From NCBI RefSeq assembly GCF_003353175.1, contig NZ_QHKS01000011.1, positions 1 to 64,000 of the forward strand: a stretch of DNA of 64,000 nucleotides, given 5' to 3'. The DNA comes from Paraburkholderia lacunae. Its GTDB lineage: Bacteria > Pseudomonadota > Gammaproteobacteria > Burkholderiales > Burkholderiaceae. The notes under the pieces are model-generated. The model was not told the origin of the DNA. It was given only the letters and a program-made list of their open reading frames with translations, and did no database searches. This document shows positions 32,393-40,927 of the stretch, one piece after another (positions within the stretch are counted from its first letter, which is position 1; every line of letters begins with the position of its first letter). Position numbers and translations under genes: made by a program.

Positions 32393-33898
32393 TCACTCCT
32401 GGACGGGATCGTCGGCGCCGAAGGGCGGTTTGTCGTCGACCGCGCCCATTTCGCGCAAGCCGTGGTGGCCCATCAGGCGGTACAGCGTGACGCGCGAAAT
32501 ATTCAGATCCGCCGCCGCCTCGTTCAGCCGATGACGATGGCGCAAGAGCGCCGCTTCGATCGCGCGCTTTTCGGCGGCCTCGCGCGCTTGCGCGAGGCTC
32601 ATGGTCTGCTGCTCGGTGAACTGGGCGAGATCGAGGTCGTCGGCGGAAATCAGCTTGTTCTCCGCCATCACGATCGCGCGGCGCACGCGGTTGATCAGCT
32701 CGCGCACGTTGCCCGGCCAGTTGTAGTTGTACATGGCCTCGATGGCCGACGGCGTGAAGCCGCGAATCTTGCGCGCACTGTCGATCTTGAACTTGTGCAG
32801 AACGTGATGCGCGAGGATTTCGATGTCTTTGCCGCGTGCGCGCAACGGCGGTTCGTCGACGCGCAGCACGCAAAGGCGGTGAAACAGGTCGGCGCGGAAA
32901 TGCCCTTCGCGCATCGCGCCTTCCAGATCGACGTGCGTGGCCGAAATGATCCGCACGTCGACCGGAATCGACTCGCGGCCGCCGAGCCGCTCGATCTTGC
33001 CTTCCTGCAGGAAGCGCAACAGGCTCGCCTGGCTTTCGAGCGGCAGATCGCCGATTTCGTCGAGCAGCAGCGTACCGCCGTCGGCCGCTTCGACCCGGCC
33101 GATCTTGCGCTGGCTGGCGCCGGTGAACGCGCCGCGCTCGTAGCCGAATAGTTCGGACTGCAGCAGGTGGTGCGGAATCGCGCCGCAGTTGATCGCGACG
33201 AACGGCGCCTTGCGGCGCGGCGAGCGTTCGTGGATCGCCAGCGCGGTGAGTTCCTTGCCGGTGCCCGATTCGCCGGAGATGAATACGCTCGCGTCGGTGT
33301 TCGCCACCTTGCGGATGGTGCGAAAGAGCTGCTGCATCGCTTCGCAGGTGCCGACCATTTCGTCGTCGCCGGACTCGTCGACGGGCGGGGCGAGTTCCGG
33401 TTCGCACAAGGTCACCATGCCGAACGCGTGGCCCACCAGATAGTCGATCGTCGCGTTCGCCACCGGTACTTTCACATAGTCGAAGCAATAGTGGCGCACC
33501 AGCCGCCGTACCTCCGGATCGGTGATGCGTTCACTCGTGGCGAGTGCGATCCAGCCGATCTGCTGCTGGCGCAAACTCGCTTCGAGCCCACCCAGGTCGC
33601 GCAGTGAAAAGCTCGCCAGATCGACAATGCCGGCGCACGCCACGTCCGTCTTCACGAGCCTTCCGAGGTCGTGCGCCGAGCGCGCCACCGCGACGTGCCA
33701 GCCGCGGCTTTGCAGATGCGCGATGAGGGTATCGTCCGGCGTGCGCGAGACGTACAGCAGCGGGCGTTCCGCTTGCGCGCGGGCGCCTGCCGCGCCGGCA
33801 GCCGCGGTAACCGGCGCCACAGTTGTCACAGCGGCACGGTTCGTCACGGCTTCGATGGGACGGCCCACCGGCATCTCCTTCGGCAGCGCAAGCGTCAT
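32393..33898 (-). CDS. VpsR-type sigma-54 activator, last gene of the Fap-like operon
   Basis: About 501 residues. An N-terminal VpsR-like receiver-fold domain (LLYVSRTPDDTLIAHLQSRGWHV, later LVRHYCFDYVKVPV) is followed by an AAA+ core with Walker A GESGTGKE, the sigma-54 contact loop GAFTGA and DEIGDLPLESQASLL, then a Fis-type helix-turn-helix (LNEAAADLNISRVTLYRLMGHHG). It opens sigma-54 promoters with ATP. Starts: ATG at 33,898 behind GGAGCGC is preferred; a GTG at 33,955 would leave only 24 bases to the porin gene. It is a close paralogue of the activator at 40,928. VpsR relatives control exopolysaccharide and biofilm genes, some by cyclic di-GMP. Confidence 0.88.
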   Translation of the reverse strand: MTLALPKEMPVGRPIEAVTNRAAVTTVAPVTAAAGAAGARAQAERPLLYVSRTPDDTLIAHLQSRGWHVAVARSAHDLGRLVKTDVACAGIVDLASFSLRDLGGLEASLRQQQIGWIALATSERITDPEVRRLVRHYCFDYVKVPVANATIDYLVGHAFGMVTLCEPELAPPVDESGDDEMVGTCEAMQQLFRTIRKVANTDASVFISGESGTGKELTALAIHERSPRRKAPFVAINCGAIPHHLLQSELFGYERGAFTGASQRKIGRVEAADGGTLLLDEIGDLPLESQASLLRFLQEGKIERLGGRESIPVDVRIISATHVDLEGAMREGHFRADLFHRLCVLRVDEPPLRARGKDIEILAHHVLHKFKIDSARKIRGFTPSAIEAMYNYNWPGNVRELINRVRRAIVMAENKLISADDLDLAQFTEQQTMSLAQAREAAEKRAIEAALLRHRHRLNEAAADLNISRVTLYRLMGHHGLREMGAVDDKPPFGADDPVQE

Positions 33899-33979
33899 AT
33901 GCGCTCCCGCTCCCGCACCCGGAGCCACACTAGTCAGATGAGGTGATTCACGCACGTTCGACCTCGATTCGTTGGCACG

Positions 33980-35416
33980 TCAGAAGGTATAGGGAAACCG
34001 CAGGCCCACCACGAAGTTCGGCGCATCGGGCGTCAAGCCGACCGACACCGAGCCGTTGATGGTCAGGTGTTTGTTCACGACGTGGTTCAAGCCAAAATTC
34101 AGCGCCGAGGCGGTGGTCTCGCTGCCCGGCACTTTTTCATATGAGCCGCCCGGTGCACGGGTCTTCGACTCGGGTTCCAGCGCCATCGTGTAGGAGATGC
34201 TGGCCGAGTCCTTGTCGGAGAAGGCCAGCGCCACGCCGCCGCCGAACTGCACGATGTCGCCGAGCTTGACCGTCGCCGGCTGGGTTTGCCCCTGTACCGA
34301 CGAGATATCCGCGAACGAACGTGCGACGTTGTACGTGTACGAAAGACTGCCGAACAGCACCACCGGGTCATAGGTCTTCAACAGCGACACGCCGGCCGTG
34401 ATGTTCCAGAAACCGGTGCCGGTGGGCAGCCTGCTCGGCGCCACGAGATTGGTGTTGTTGCTGTCGAGCTGCACCAGCTTCTGGCCGAACGGCGAGGTGC
34501 CGGTCGGCGCCTTGACGCGCAAGCTGCCCACGACGTCCGGCAGGCCGTTGGTCTCTTTCAGGAACTGGTAGTAGATCCCGAAGTTGACGTCGCCGATATT
34601 GCTGCCGTTCACCGACGCGTCCGACAGCGTGTTCGCCGCGCCGCCTGCACCTCCGACGATGAAGTTGCTGTGCCGGTAGATGTACGGCACGTCGACGTCG
34701 ATGCTGATGCGCTCGGTCAGGCCATAGCGCGTGTCGAGATCGGCCATCACCTGGTGCGACTTGGTCTCGCCCAGATTGATGTTGCCGAGGAAAATCGCAT
34801 CGAGAGCCAGGAAGCCCGACAACTGCAACTGGCGGCGATCGTAATAGGTGTCGCTGATGCCCCAGTCCATCGTCAGCTTGTGATCGAAGAGCGGCGCATG
34901 TTCGCGCTGCACGACTGCTTGTTCCGCCTGCGTGCGCACCGGCTCGGCGGCTTTCTGGGTCTGGCCGACCGCGCCGCTGCCGTCGGTGGCGGGCGGCAAG
35001 CCGCCTGCCGTATTTCCCTCGGGAACCGGCGGATAGACCGGCACGCCGGTCGCCGTGCCGGTGTTGCCGCCGGTCGCGGGAGCGCCCGGATTGACCTGGG
35101 CGAGCGGCGGCAGCGGCATCGGCAGGCCGTCCGCGCCGGGTTGCTCGGCCACGGCTTCGCTGCCCGCGGGCGCGCCATAGCCTGGCGCGCCGCGGCCGCG
35201 TTGCGCCATTTCCAGATTGGTGACCTGGCGCTCGAGTGAGTGAATCTGCCGCTGCTGCTCGTCGATCACGCGCATCAGCGTGTTCAGACGTTCTTCAACC
35301 GACTGTTCAGCAAGCGCTTGAGCGCCGGCTCCTTGCGAAAGCGCAAACAGCATGGCCGCGGCAGGAATGGCCGCGAGTGCCATGCGCGGCACCTTTGTCG
35401 ATGTACTGTTGGTCAT
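33980..35416 (-). CDS. FapF-like outer-membrane protein
   Basis: About 478 residues. A signal peptide (after MTNSTSTKVPRMALAAIPAA) is followed by a coiled coil (EERLNTLMRVIDEQQRQIHSLERQVTNLEMAQ, about residues 40-72), a Pro/Gly/Ala-rich linker (about 75-165) and a beta-barrel of alternating strands (GISDTYYDRRQLQLSGFLALDAIF to the terminal NFVVGLRFPYTF, ending in Phe, as outer-membrane barrels do). Coiled coil plus barrel is the architecture of FapF, the trimeric pore that exports Fap amyloid subunits. ATG 35,416 is behind GGGGGAAC. It is the seventh gene of the operon, in the position of fapF. A generic transporter barrel is the alternative. Confidence 0.7.
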   Translation of the reverse strand: MTNSTSTKVPRMALAAIPAAAMLFALSQGAGAQALAEQSVEERLNTLMRVIDEQQRQIHSLERQVTNLEMAQRGRGAPGYGAPAGSEAVAEQPGADGLPMPLPPLAQVNPGAPATGGNTGTATGVPVYPPVPEGNTAGGLPPATDGSGAVGQTQKAAEPVRTQAEQAVVQREHAPLFDHKLTMDWGISDTYYDRRQLQLSGFLALDAIFLGNINLGETKSHQVMADLDTRYGLTERISIDVDVPYIYRHSNFIVGGAGGAANTLSDASVNGSNIGDVNFGIYYQFLKETNGLPDVVGSLRVKAPTGTSPFGQKLVQLDSNNTNLVAPSRLPTGTGFWNITAGVSLLKTYDPVVLFGSLSYTYNVARSFADISSVQGQTQPATVKLGDIVQFGGGVALAFSDKDSASISYTMALEPESKTRAPGGSYEKVPGSETTASALNFGLNHVVNKHLTINGSVSVGLTPDAPNFVVGLRFPYTF

Positions 35417-35519
35417 TTTGTGTTCCCCCGGTATTGCGGCAGCGCGCCGCCTGTCTGCTGGCATTGCGCTGCCGTATCAGTACTGCTTCTGCCGCTGTGG
35501 CGGGTGGCGGCCCGCATTC

Positions 35520-36419
35520 TTATCTCCTGGAGTTTTGCAGGGCTTGTAGTACGCCAAGCTGGCGGATCATTGCGGCCGACATTTGCTGCGTCTGCAAATG
35601 CAACTGCAACAGGTTGGCGACTTGCTGGTTATTGCCTGCAATCTGGAGCAACTGGGCGATTTGCCCGTTGCCCGGCGTGATGGTCTGGGTGGCGAGCCCG
35701 GCGGGTGTTTGCAGCGCGACGCTGACGCCGTTGCTACCGAACGAAATGCCGGCTTTGATCGAGCCGGCCGAATTGCTGGCCGCGGCGGACGGGGCAGTAG
35801 CGGTGCCTGCCGGCGACGCGACGTTGTTGTTGAAATCGATGAGTGCCGAGTTGGCGCCGATGTTTCGATCGCCGGCCACTTGCGTGACTTGCGAGACGCC
35901 GTTGACCGATACGCTCTGTCCGCCGTTCGCATGAGCATTGGGATTCGCCCCGGTATGGCCGGGACCGCCGTCGTTCGCATGAGCATTGGGATTCGCCCCG
36001 GTATGGCCGGGACCGCCGTCGTTCGCTTGAGCATTGGGATTCGCCCCGGTATGGCCGGGACCGTCGTCGTTCACGTGTGCATGCGTGTTGACGGTGCTGA
36101 CCATCTGGCCGGCCGCGTTCTGCACGGCGCTCAGCGTGCCCTGGGCGAGGGCGTTCGCGCCGTTGGGCAACTCCCATCGCGAAAGCACATTCAGAACGAA
36201 GCCGGAAATCATGGTGGCGCCGGCATATTTGCCGGTCTGGTTGGCGAGGACATCGTCGTCCACCATCTGCACCTTGATGGCGGCGGAGCCGATGTCGTGC
36301 GAAGCGAGAAATTCGGGCACCGGCGGCGAGCCGGCGCCTGGTGACGCATAGGCGCTGCCGGTCAGGCCGCACATCGTGGTGCAGATTGCGAGGCCTGACA
36401 GTGAGAGATGGCGCTTCAT
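35520..36419 (-). CDS. FapE-like exported protein with 16-residue repeats
   Basis: A 299-residue protein with a signal peptide (MKRHLSLSGLAICTTMCGLT, cleavage near AYA-SP). Residues 117-164 hold three near-identical 16-residue repeats (DGGPGHTGANPNAHAN). The rest is Asn/Gln/Ser-rich with amyloid-like spacing and a Gln-rich C-terminal helix (LLQLHLQTQQMSAAMIRQLGVLQAL). It sits between the C39 protease and the porin gene, the place of fapE in the Pseudomonas fap order, so it may be a minor fibre component. There is no direct family match that I can name. It lies seven bases after the protease gene. Confidence 0.55.
   Translation of the reverse strand: MKRHLSLSGLAICTTMCGLTGSAYASPGAGSPPVPEFLASHDIGSAAIKVQMVDDDVLANQTGKYAGATMISGFVLNVLSRWELPNGANALAQGTLSAVQNAAGQMVSTVNTHAHVNDDGPGHTGANPNAQANDGGPGHTGANPNAHANDGGPGHTGANPNAHANGGQSVSVNGVSQVTQVAGDRNIGANSALIDFNNNVASPAGTATAPSAAASNSAGSIKAGISFGSNGVSVALQTPAGLATQTITPGNGQIAQLLQIAGNNQQVANLLQLHLQTQQMSAAMIRQLGVLQALQNSRR
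35926..36069 (-). repeat. three 48-base tandem repeats in the FapE-like gene
   Basis: Units 35,926-35,973, 35,974-36,021 and 36,022-36,069. The first two appear identical and the third differs at very few positions. Each encodes 16 residues rich in Gly, Asn and His. The near-identity points to recent expansion. Confidence 0.9.
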
Positions 36420-36426
36420 GGTTGGG

Positions 36427-37164
36427 TCAGAACAGGTCTGCCTTGATCAAGCCGTATTCGACAAAAGGAGTCGCCGCTGTGCCGGTGGCAAGCGCGTTTG
36501 CGCGCAGCTTGAGCGCCAGAGACTCGTTGTCCTGCAACAGCGGTGAATCCTCCCTGAAGGGTTTGCCGAGGACTGCGAACACCAGACCGTTCCAGGTCCT
36601 GGCGAAGTCCTCTTCGAGCACGATGCGATTGCCGAGCGCCGGATCCGCAATGAAGACGCGGCCATCCTGGACATGCTTGACGATCACGAAGTGCTCATAC
36701 CCGTCGATGTTCATCAGAACCATCACGGGGATTTGAAGGTGTTGGAGCGCTTCAGCGTTGACCCGGAAGCCGCGGCCGCGCAAGCCGATGGTCTCGACGA
36801 ACTTCTTCATGTCGAGCATCGAGAAGCCGTTCTTGATCACGACTTCGGGCGTGGAAAACACCATCATCCGGCGAATCAGTTCGGTTTCCGGAATATCGAT
36901 GCCGTAGCCGTACCTGAGAAGGGTTGCGAGCGCCGCCGCACCACAGCTGTAATCGAACTGCTGATTGACGATGTGGTTGTAACGGATGTCCTTCATCGAA
37001 CGTACCGTCTTGGTCAGCGGAACGCCTGCCAACCTGGACGTGTCGACGCTCGCCTGCGCGTAGCTGTTAGCCGCGCACAAAGCCGTGCACAAAGCCGCGC
37101 ACAAGGCACCACTCGCCAGCGCCGCGGCGAACCGTAGCGCCGGGAATCCCTCGAACCCGGACAT
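36427..37164 (-). CDS. FapD-like C39 family cysteine protease
   Basis: A 245-residue exported protein. After a signal peptide it has the peptidase C39 pattern: NHIVNQQFDYSCGAAALATLLRYGYG with the catalytic Cys, then MVLMNIDGYEHFVIVKHVQDGRVFIADPALG with the catalytic His and Asp. C39 peptidases in fap operons (FapD) are thought to process or help secrete the amyloid subunits. It lies between the FapC-like and FapE-like genes, matching the fap order C-D-E. No ABC transporter is fused, unlike in bacteriocin exporters. Confidence 0.8.
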   Translation of the reverse strand: MSGFEGFPALRFAAALASGALCAALCTALCAANSYAQASVDTSRLAGVPLTKTVRSMKDIRYNHIVNQQFDYSCGAAALATLLRYGYGIDIPETELIRRMMVFSTPEVVIKNGFSMLDMKKFVETIGLRGRGFRVNAEALQHLQIPVMVLMNIDGYEHFVIVKHVQDGRVFIADPALGNRIVLEEDFARTWNGLVFAVLGKPFREDSPLLQDNESLALKLRANALATGTAATPFVEYGLIKADLF

Positions 37165-37241
37165 GCTGGCCTCCTGTTTTTATCAGCGCCGGCGGCCTTG
37201 CTTTTGCGGCCGCCGGCGCTACCCGCCCCTGTTACGCCTGC

Positions 37242-38636
37242 TTATTTGCTCACGCTCAACGCTGCGATCGCGAGCCCGTTGTGCTGCAGGTTGCCCGCGC
37301 CGCCGGCGATGTTCACGCCGATGTTGCCGCTCGAGTACGCCAGCACGTTATTGCCCAGCATCGCGGTGCCTTCGAACGAACCGTTAAAGCCCAGGCTAGC
37401 CGTCTGGCAGTTCTGGTCGGTCGCGACCATTGCAACGTCGCTCGAGTGATTCGCAGCGACGGTCGTGGTGGAAGCGGCAAGGCTGTTGTTCTGCGCATTG
37501 CCGATGCCGGATGCCACGTTCACGCCGATGTTGCCCGACGCGCCTTGCAACGAGTTGTCGCCGACCGATGCGTTGACCATGAAGTTGTGGATCTTGGCGC
37601 TGCCGCCCGACGACTGGCTGTTGAAGACTTGCGCGTTGCCGAACACGTTGCCGACATCGACCGATGCCAGCGATGCTTCGTTGCTTTGCGCGTTGTCGAC
37701 CCCTTCCGCGACGTTGATGCCGACGTTGCCCGACACCCCGTTGCCGACCCCGGTGCCGGTGGTTGCCGTCAGATTGCCGGCCTTTTGCGTGTTGATGTGT
37801 TCCGTGACCCGGCCGGTCACATCCACGTCGGTCTTGTCGAGCGTGGCGTCGATACCCCATGCGGCAGCCACGCTGTGGGTTTCGGTCGACGACTGGTTGC
37901 TATAGCCGCCTTCGTCCATGGCAGACGCCTGGTGGCCCGAACCCTGGTCAGCACTGAAAGTCCACTGAGAGCCCTGCTCTGAGCTGGATGCTGCGGTGAA
38001 GCCACCGGACACGCTCCTCGAGTTGCTATAGCTGGACGCCCGGTAGCCGGCCGAGTAGCCGCCTTGCGCGTGGAAGGAGCCTTGCCCCTGGTTCGGACCG
38101 TTGTCGACCGAGTAGCTGTAGCTGCCGCCGATCTGGCCGCCGGCCGAGACATGGCCGCCCTGGTTCTGGCTGTCGTGGCTGAAGCTGCCCTGGATTTGCG
38201 CGCTCTTCTGGCTGTACTGATTGCCGCCGCCAGTCAACGTGCTGCTCTGATCGTCATACGAGTAGCTGGACGTTTTGTGGGATCCATCGGAGAACGACGA
38301 GGATGACGAATTCGAATTCGTGACCGTCGCGAACGCGGTGCCGCTGCCCTTGATCGAGTCGTAGCTATTGTTGATGGTGGTCGTGATGTGGCCCGACGTG
38401 TAGGTCTGTGCGTTCGGGTTGAGCGTCGCGTTCGTCATCACGTTTTGCGTATTGTTGACGACAGCGCCGGCCGTGCCCGAGACCTGCACGCAGCCAAACA
38501 GCGTGACAAAGCCTTCGATGCCGACTTCTTCGCCGACCAGCGTGGCGTTGAAGATATAAGGGTTCTTTATGCTGTGTGCGAATACACTGCTCGATGCTGC
38601 TGCGAGTACGGCTGCGGCGATAAGAGTGCGCTTCAT
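37242..38636 (-). CDS. FapC-like amyloid repeat protein
   Basis: A 464-residue exported protein: signal peptide MKRTLIAAAVLAAASSSVFA, a long Ser/Gly/Gln/Asn/Tyr-rich low-complexity middle (about residues 70-255), and three C-terminal imperfect repeats of the form GNIGVNVASGIGNAQNNSLA. Such Gly-Asn-Gln repeats are those of FapB/FapC and curlin-like amyloid strands. The ATG at 38,636 follows CGGAG. It is the fourth gene of the operon, directly before the C39 protease gene, as fapC is before fapD. Probably the main fibre subunit. Two single cysteines (after LFG and DQN) are noted; the C-terminal Cys-x-x-Cys of Pseudomonas FapC is absent. Confidence 0.65.
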   Translation of the reverse strand: MKRTLIAAAVLAAASSSVFAHSIKNPYIFNATLVGEEVGIEGFVTLFGCVQVSGTAGAVVNNTQNVMTNATLNPNAQTYTSGHITTTINNSYDSIKGSGTAFATVTNSNSSSSSFSDGSHKTSSYSYDDQSSTLTGGGNQYSQKSAQIQGSFSHDSQNQGGHVSAGGQIGGSYSYSVDNGPNQGQGSFHAQGGYSAGYRASSYSNSRSVSGGFTAASSSEQGSQWTFSADQGSGHQASAMDEGGYSNQSSTETHSVAAAWGIDATLDKTDVDVTGRVTEHINTQKAGNLTATTGTGVGNGVSGNVGINVAEGVDNAQSNEASLASVDVGNVFGNAQVFNSQSSGGSAKIHNFMVNASVGDNSLQGASGNIGVNVASGIGNAQNNSLAASTTTVAANHSSDVAMVATDQNCQTASLGFNGSFEGTAMLGNNVLAYSSGNIGVNIAGGAGNLQHNGLAIAALSVSK

Positions 38637-38660
38637 GATTTCGCTCCGATACAAGTGTGG

Positions 38661-39302
38661 TCAGTTAAAAAAAGTGCCCGCCGGGGGACGGAGCACAAAA
38701 CTGTTTGCCGTGGCATTACCGGCGCCGGCTGTCTGGTTGATCTGGACGATCCCGTTGACGTTCTTGAAGGCATCGCTGGAGATGTTTGCCTCGCGTACGC
38801 TATGAACCCCGATGGCTTGACCCGGACCGCCGTTTTTCGGGGCCGTCGCGGATAGCTCACTATCCGAGACGGTCTCGACTCCGAGCGCCGCGTTACCCAA
38901 CTGGGTGCTGTTGCGCTGCAGATTCCCTGCTCCGGCGGACTGGTTCACCAGCACCGCACCGGATGAATTCGAAAAAGCATTGGCCTCGATCGACGCGCGC
39001 GCGGTCGTGACCCTGGCGGCCACCGAGGCGCTTTGCGCGCTGGCGTTGTCGTTGGCGAGCGCGCCGCCGGTCGAGATCGTGATCTGGTTGAGCTGCGCGT
39101 TATCGACGCCGGCGGTTTCATTGACCGTGAGCGCGCCGGTGACGCCGGCCGCCGCGCCGTTGCCGATCGTCGAGTCGGCGCCGATCCTCGGCACCGACTG
39201 CGCGAGGGCCGCGCCGGCGACGAGGGCCGCGCCGCTCGTGCAGGCAAGCAGGCAGGCGAGCAGGGCCGCGCGCAGCCGCGCAAGCTTGGTGGCCGGGCTC
39301 AT
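38661..39302 (-). CDS. Fap-like minor fibre or nucleator protein
   Basis: A 213-residue exported protein with signal peptide ending ALAQS. It carries three repeats sharing the core of the FapC-like protein: LTVNETAGVDNAQLNQ, VLVNQSAGAGNLQRNS and VQINQTAGAGNATANS. By analogy with FapB it may nucleate the fibre. The start overlaps the end of the preceding gene by four bases (ATGA), and the FapC-like gene follows 24 bases after its stop. The assignment rests on repeat similarity and position. Confidence 0.6.
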   Translation of the reverse strand: MSPATKLARLRAALLACLLACTSGAALVAGAALAQSVPRIGADSTIGNGAAAGVTGALTVNETAGVDNAQLNQITISTGGALANDNASAQSASVAARVTTARASIEANAFSNSSGAVLVNQSAGAGNLQRNSTQLGNAALGVETVSDSELSATAPKNGGPGQAIGVHSVREANISSDAFKNVNGIVQINQTAGAGNATANSFVLRPPAGTFFN

Positions 39303-39811
39303 TTCATACCTCCGAGCGCGCCGGTCAGTGCGTTCGAGAGCGGGGCCAGTGCGCCGGTCACCGACGAAGTAATGGTGCCGCCGACGCCCGGAGCCGGCAT
39401 ACCGATGGTGCCCGCGTTCAGCGCGACATTGTTGCCGGTCGTTTTGCCGCTCAGGATCTGCGTGACCGCCTGCATGCCGCTGCTGCCGAGCACGCCACCT
39501 TCGGCGACGCCGGTGGAGCCGTGCGCATTCGTCAGATCCGTATCGCCGACCACCTGGGCGATGGCCGGATCGAACGAAGTGGCCGGGAAGGTGGTGGCTC
39601 GCACCGCGACCGGGTCCTCGCTCTTCGGCACCGGCACGAAGGCGTCGCGCGGCGTGATCGTGCGCTCGACGATGATGTCGCCCGGATTGGTGACCTGCTG
39701 CGCGGCGGCATCGACGCTGAAGCCGGCGGCGAGGAGGACGACGGCGGCCGCCGGGGCGGCTAGCGCCGCCACCGAGCTGAGTGCGCGCGAAGTCCGGGCT
39801 GAAGTGATCAT
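39299..39811 (-). CDS. exported protein of the Fap-like operon
   Basis: 170 residues from the ATG at 39,811 behind AAGGA. A signal peptide (AAAVVLLAAGFSVDAAAQQ) is followed by VTNPGDIIVERTITPRDAFVPVP, and a Gly/Ala/Thr-rich C-terminus. No repeat of the amyloid type is seen. Function unknown, but operon position and four-base overlap with the next gene tie it to fibre production. Confidence 0.55.
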   Translation of the reverse strand: MITSARTSRALSSVAALAAPAAAVVLLAAGFSVDAAAQQVTNPGDIIVERTITPRDAFVPVPKSEDPVAVRATTFPATSFDPAIAQVVGDTDLTNAHGSTGVAEGGVLGSSGMQAVTQILSGKTTGNNVALNAGTIGMPAPGVGGTITSSVTGALAPLSNALTGALGGMK

Positions 39812-39893
39812 GTCGGTCCTTGCTTTGTCTTGTGAGCGTGCGGTGCGCCGGGAACGCGGCGCACCGCTGAATTGCGCCGCTGATTTTGGCCGG

Positions 39894-40391
39894 CTACTTT
39901 CTCTGGTAACTCGCAACGTTGCCTTGCGCGGCGCGCGCGGCGTCGACCGGAATCGGCAGCGGCGTGGGTGGCGCAATCTCGTCCCACAGCGTCACGCTGT
40001 GGCCGCTGCTGTCGCCGCGCATCAACTGCGGCGTCGTCGCCACCATCACCATGCCGACCGCGCCCCCGCGTTGCCGCGACAACACCTGGTCGTCGAGCGA
40101 AATATCGTTCACGGATGCAGCATCGGCCGGAATCCTCAGCACTTCGCCGACAAGCTGGCCGCTTTCAACCGCCGTCTCATCCGGCGAGGCCGCCGCTGCG
40201 GGCGTCGTGCTCGCGAGGGTGACGGAGCCGGCGTCGGCGGAATCGGATGGATTGGCGGCCTGAACTAGCGCGGATTCCTGGGCATTGACGCCGGCGGGCA
40301 GTGCGATCAGCACCCCAGCGGCGCAAAGCGCGACGCAAAAAGCGGCGCACGGCGCCATACCGGCCATGTCGATGCGGAAAGCGAGTCGCAT
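39894..40391 (-). CDS. first gene of the Fap-like operon, exported protein
   Basis: 165 residues from the ATG at 40,391, behind a strong AAGGAGAC. A hydrophobic signal (MAPCAAFCVALCAAGVLIALPAGVNAQ) is followed by an acidic, Ala/Ser-rich region and a conserved-looking core with LDDQVLSRQRGGAVGMVM. The segment DDQVLSxQRGG is the kind of short motif found at the start of small exported proteins with fibre operons, but I know no name for it. It occupies the place of fapA. Directly downstream of a sigma-54 promoter. Confidence 0.55.
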   Translation of the reverse strand: MRLAFRIDMAGMAPCAAFCVALCAAGVLIALPAGVNAQESALVQAANPSDSADAGSVTLASTTPAAAASPDETAVESGQLVGEVLRIPADAASVNDISLDDQVLSRQRGGAVGMVMVATTPQLMRGDSSGHSVTLWDEIAPPTPLPIPVDAARAAQGNVASYQRK

Positions 40392-40418
40392 GATGTGTCT
40401 CCTTGGTGCATGGCATTT

Positions 40419-40434
40419 AGCGAAACATGTGCCA
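40419..40434 (-). promoter_or_regulatory. sigma-54 (-24/-12) promoter of the Fap-like operon
   Basis: On the minus strand the sequence TGGCACATGTTTCGCT has the invariant GG and GC at the right spacing and fits the consensus TGGCAC-N5-TTGCW except for one T to C change in the -12 element. Transcription would start about 12 bases downstream, shortly before the ribosome binding site of the first gene. The two flanking sigma-54 activator genes support it. Confidence 0.7.
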
Positions 40435-40508
40435 TGAGTCGCAATCCATTGGCGCATCTGGATGCGGCCCGCAAACCGTGGAGTAAAACCTGAAAAATCG
40501 TACTAAAA

Positions 40509-40526
40509 CGTTTCAGCGCTGAAACG
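40509..40526. promoter_or_regulatory. perfect 18-base palindrome, candidate activator site
   Basis: CGTTTCAGCGCTGAAACG reads the same on both strands. It lies about 75-90 bases upstream of the -24/-12 promoter, in the usual range of enhancer sites for Fis-type sigma-54 activators. Binding by one of the VpsR-like proteins is inferred. Confidence 0.5.
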
Positions 40527-40927
40527 GCACGCGGAAAATACCTGCGAATCGTTAAATCGCAGCGCGACGCGCTACCCCGGGGTGAACGCCAGGAAAAGCG
40601 CTTCCACATTGGTTTTATTCGTAGGTTTAATACCTGTCGATTGCCCGCTAAGCCTTGTGGCGTAAGGGGTCAACGATTAAATTCTCATAATTGTTTTCCA
40701 AGCGGCGCGCGTATAGTAAGCTCTCGAAAACAGCTTCAGATTTAAAAAAGCCCGCTAACGGGCCGTCTCAAACACACACGCCGCTTTCTTGGGGATCAGC
40801 TGTCCGTACGGAATGGAATGGCCGTTCGGTTTTTGCGACTCGCGAATCCCGGATGAGTCAGCGTGTCTGAACCTGGGTTCAGGTGCGTGCGTCATCCTTA
40901 ACGTTCGTTGACGAGAGGATCTGAATA

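Larger units (their letters stand above)
40392..40927. promoter_or_regulatory. divergent control region between Fap-like operon and activator gene
   Basis: A gene-free stretch of 536 bases. It contains the sigma-54 promoter at 40,419-40,434, the 18-base palindrome at 40,509-40,526, a smaller inverted repeat (CTGCGA at 40,542 and TCGCAG at 40,557), and a possible sigma-70 -10 (TATAGT near 40,713) for the plus-strand activator gene. Nothing coding is supported. Confidence 0.55.

Noticed and set aside
32289..33488. 399-codon minus-strand frame overlapping the sigma-54 activator
   Set aside because: It is in another frame of the same strand as a protein with clear AAA+ motifs; its composition (Arg/Ala/His) is that of a shadow frame.
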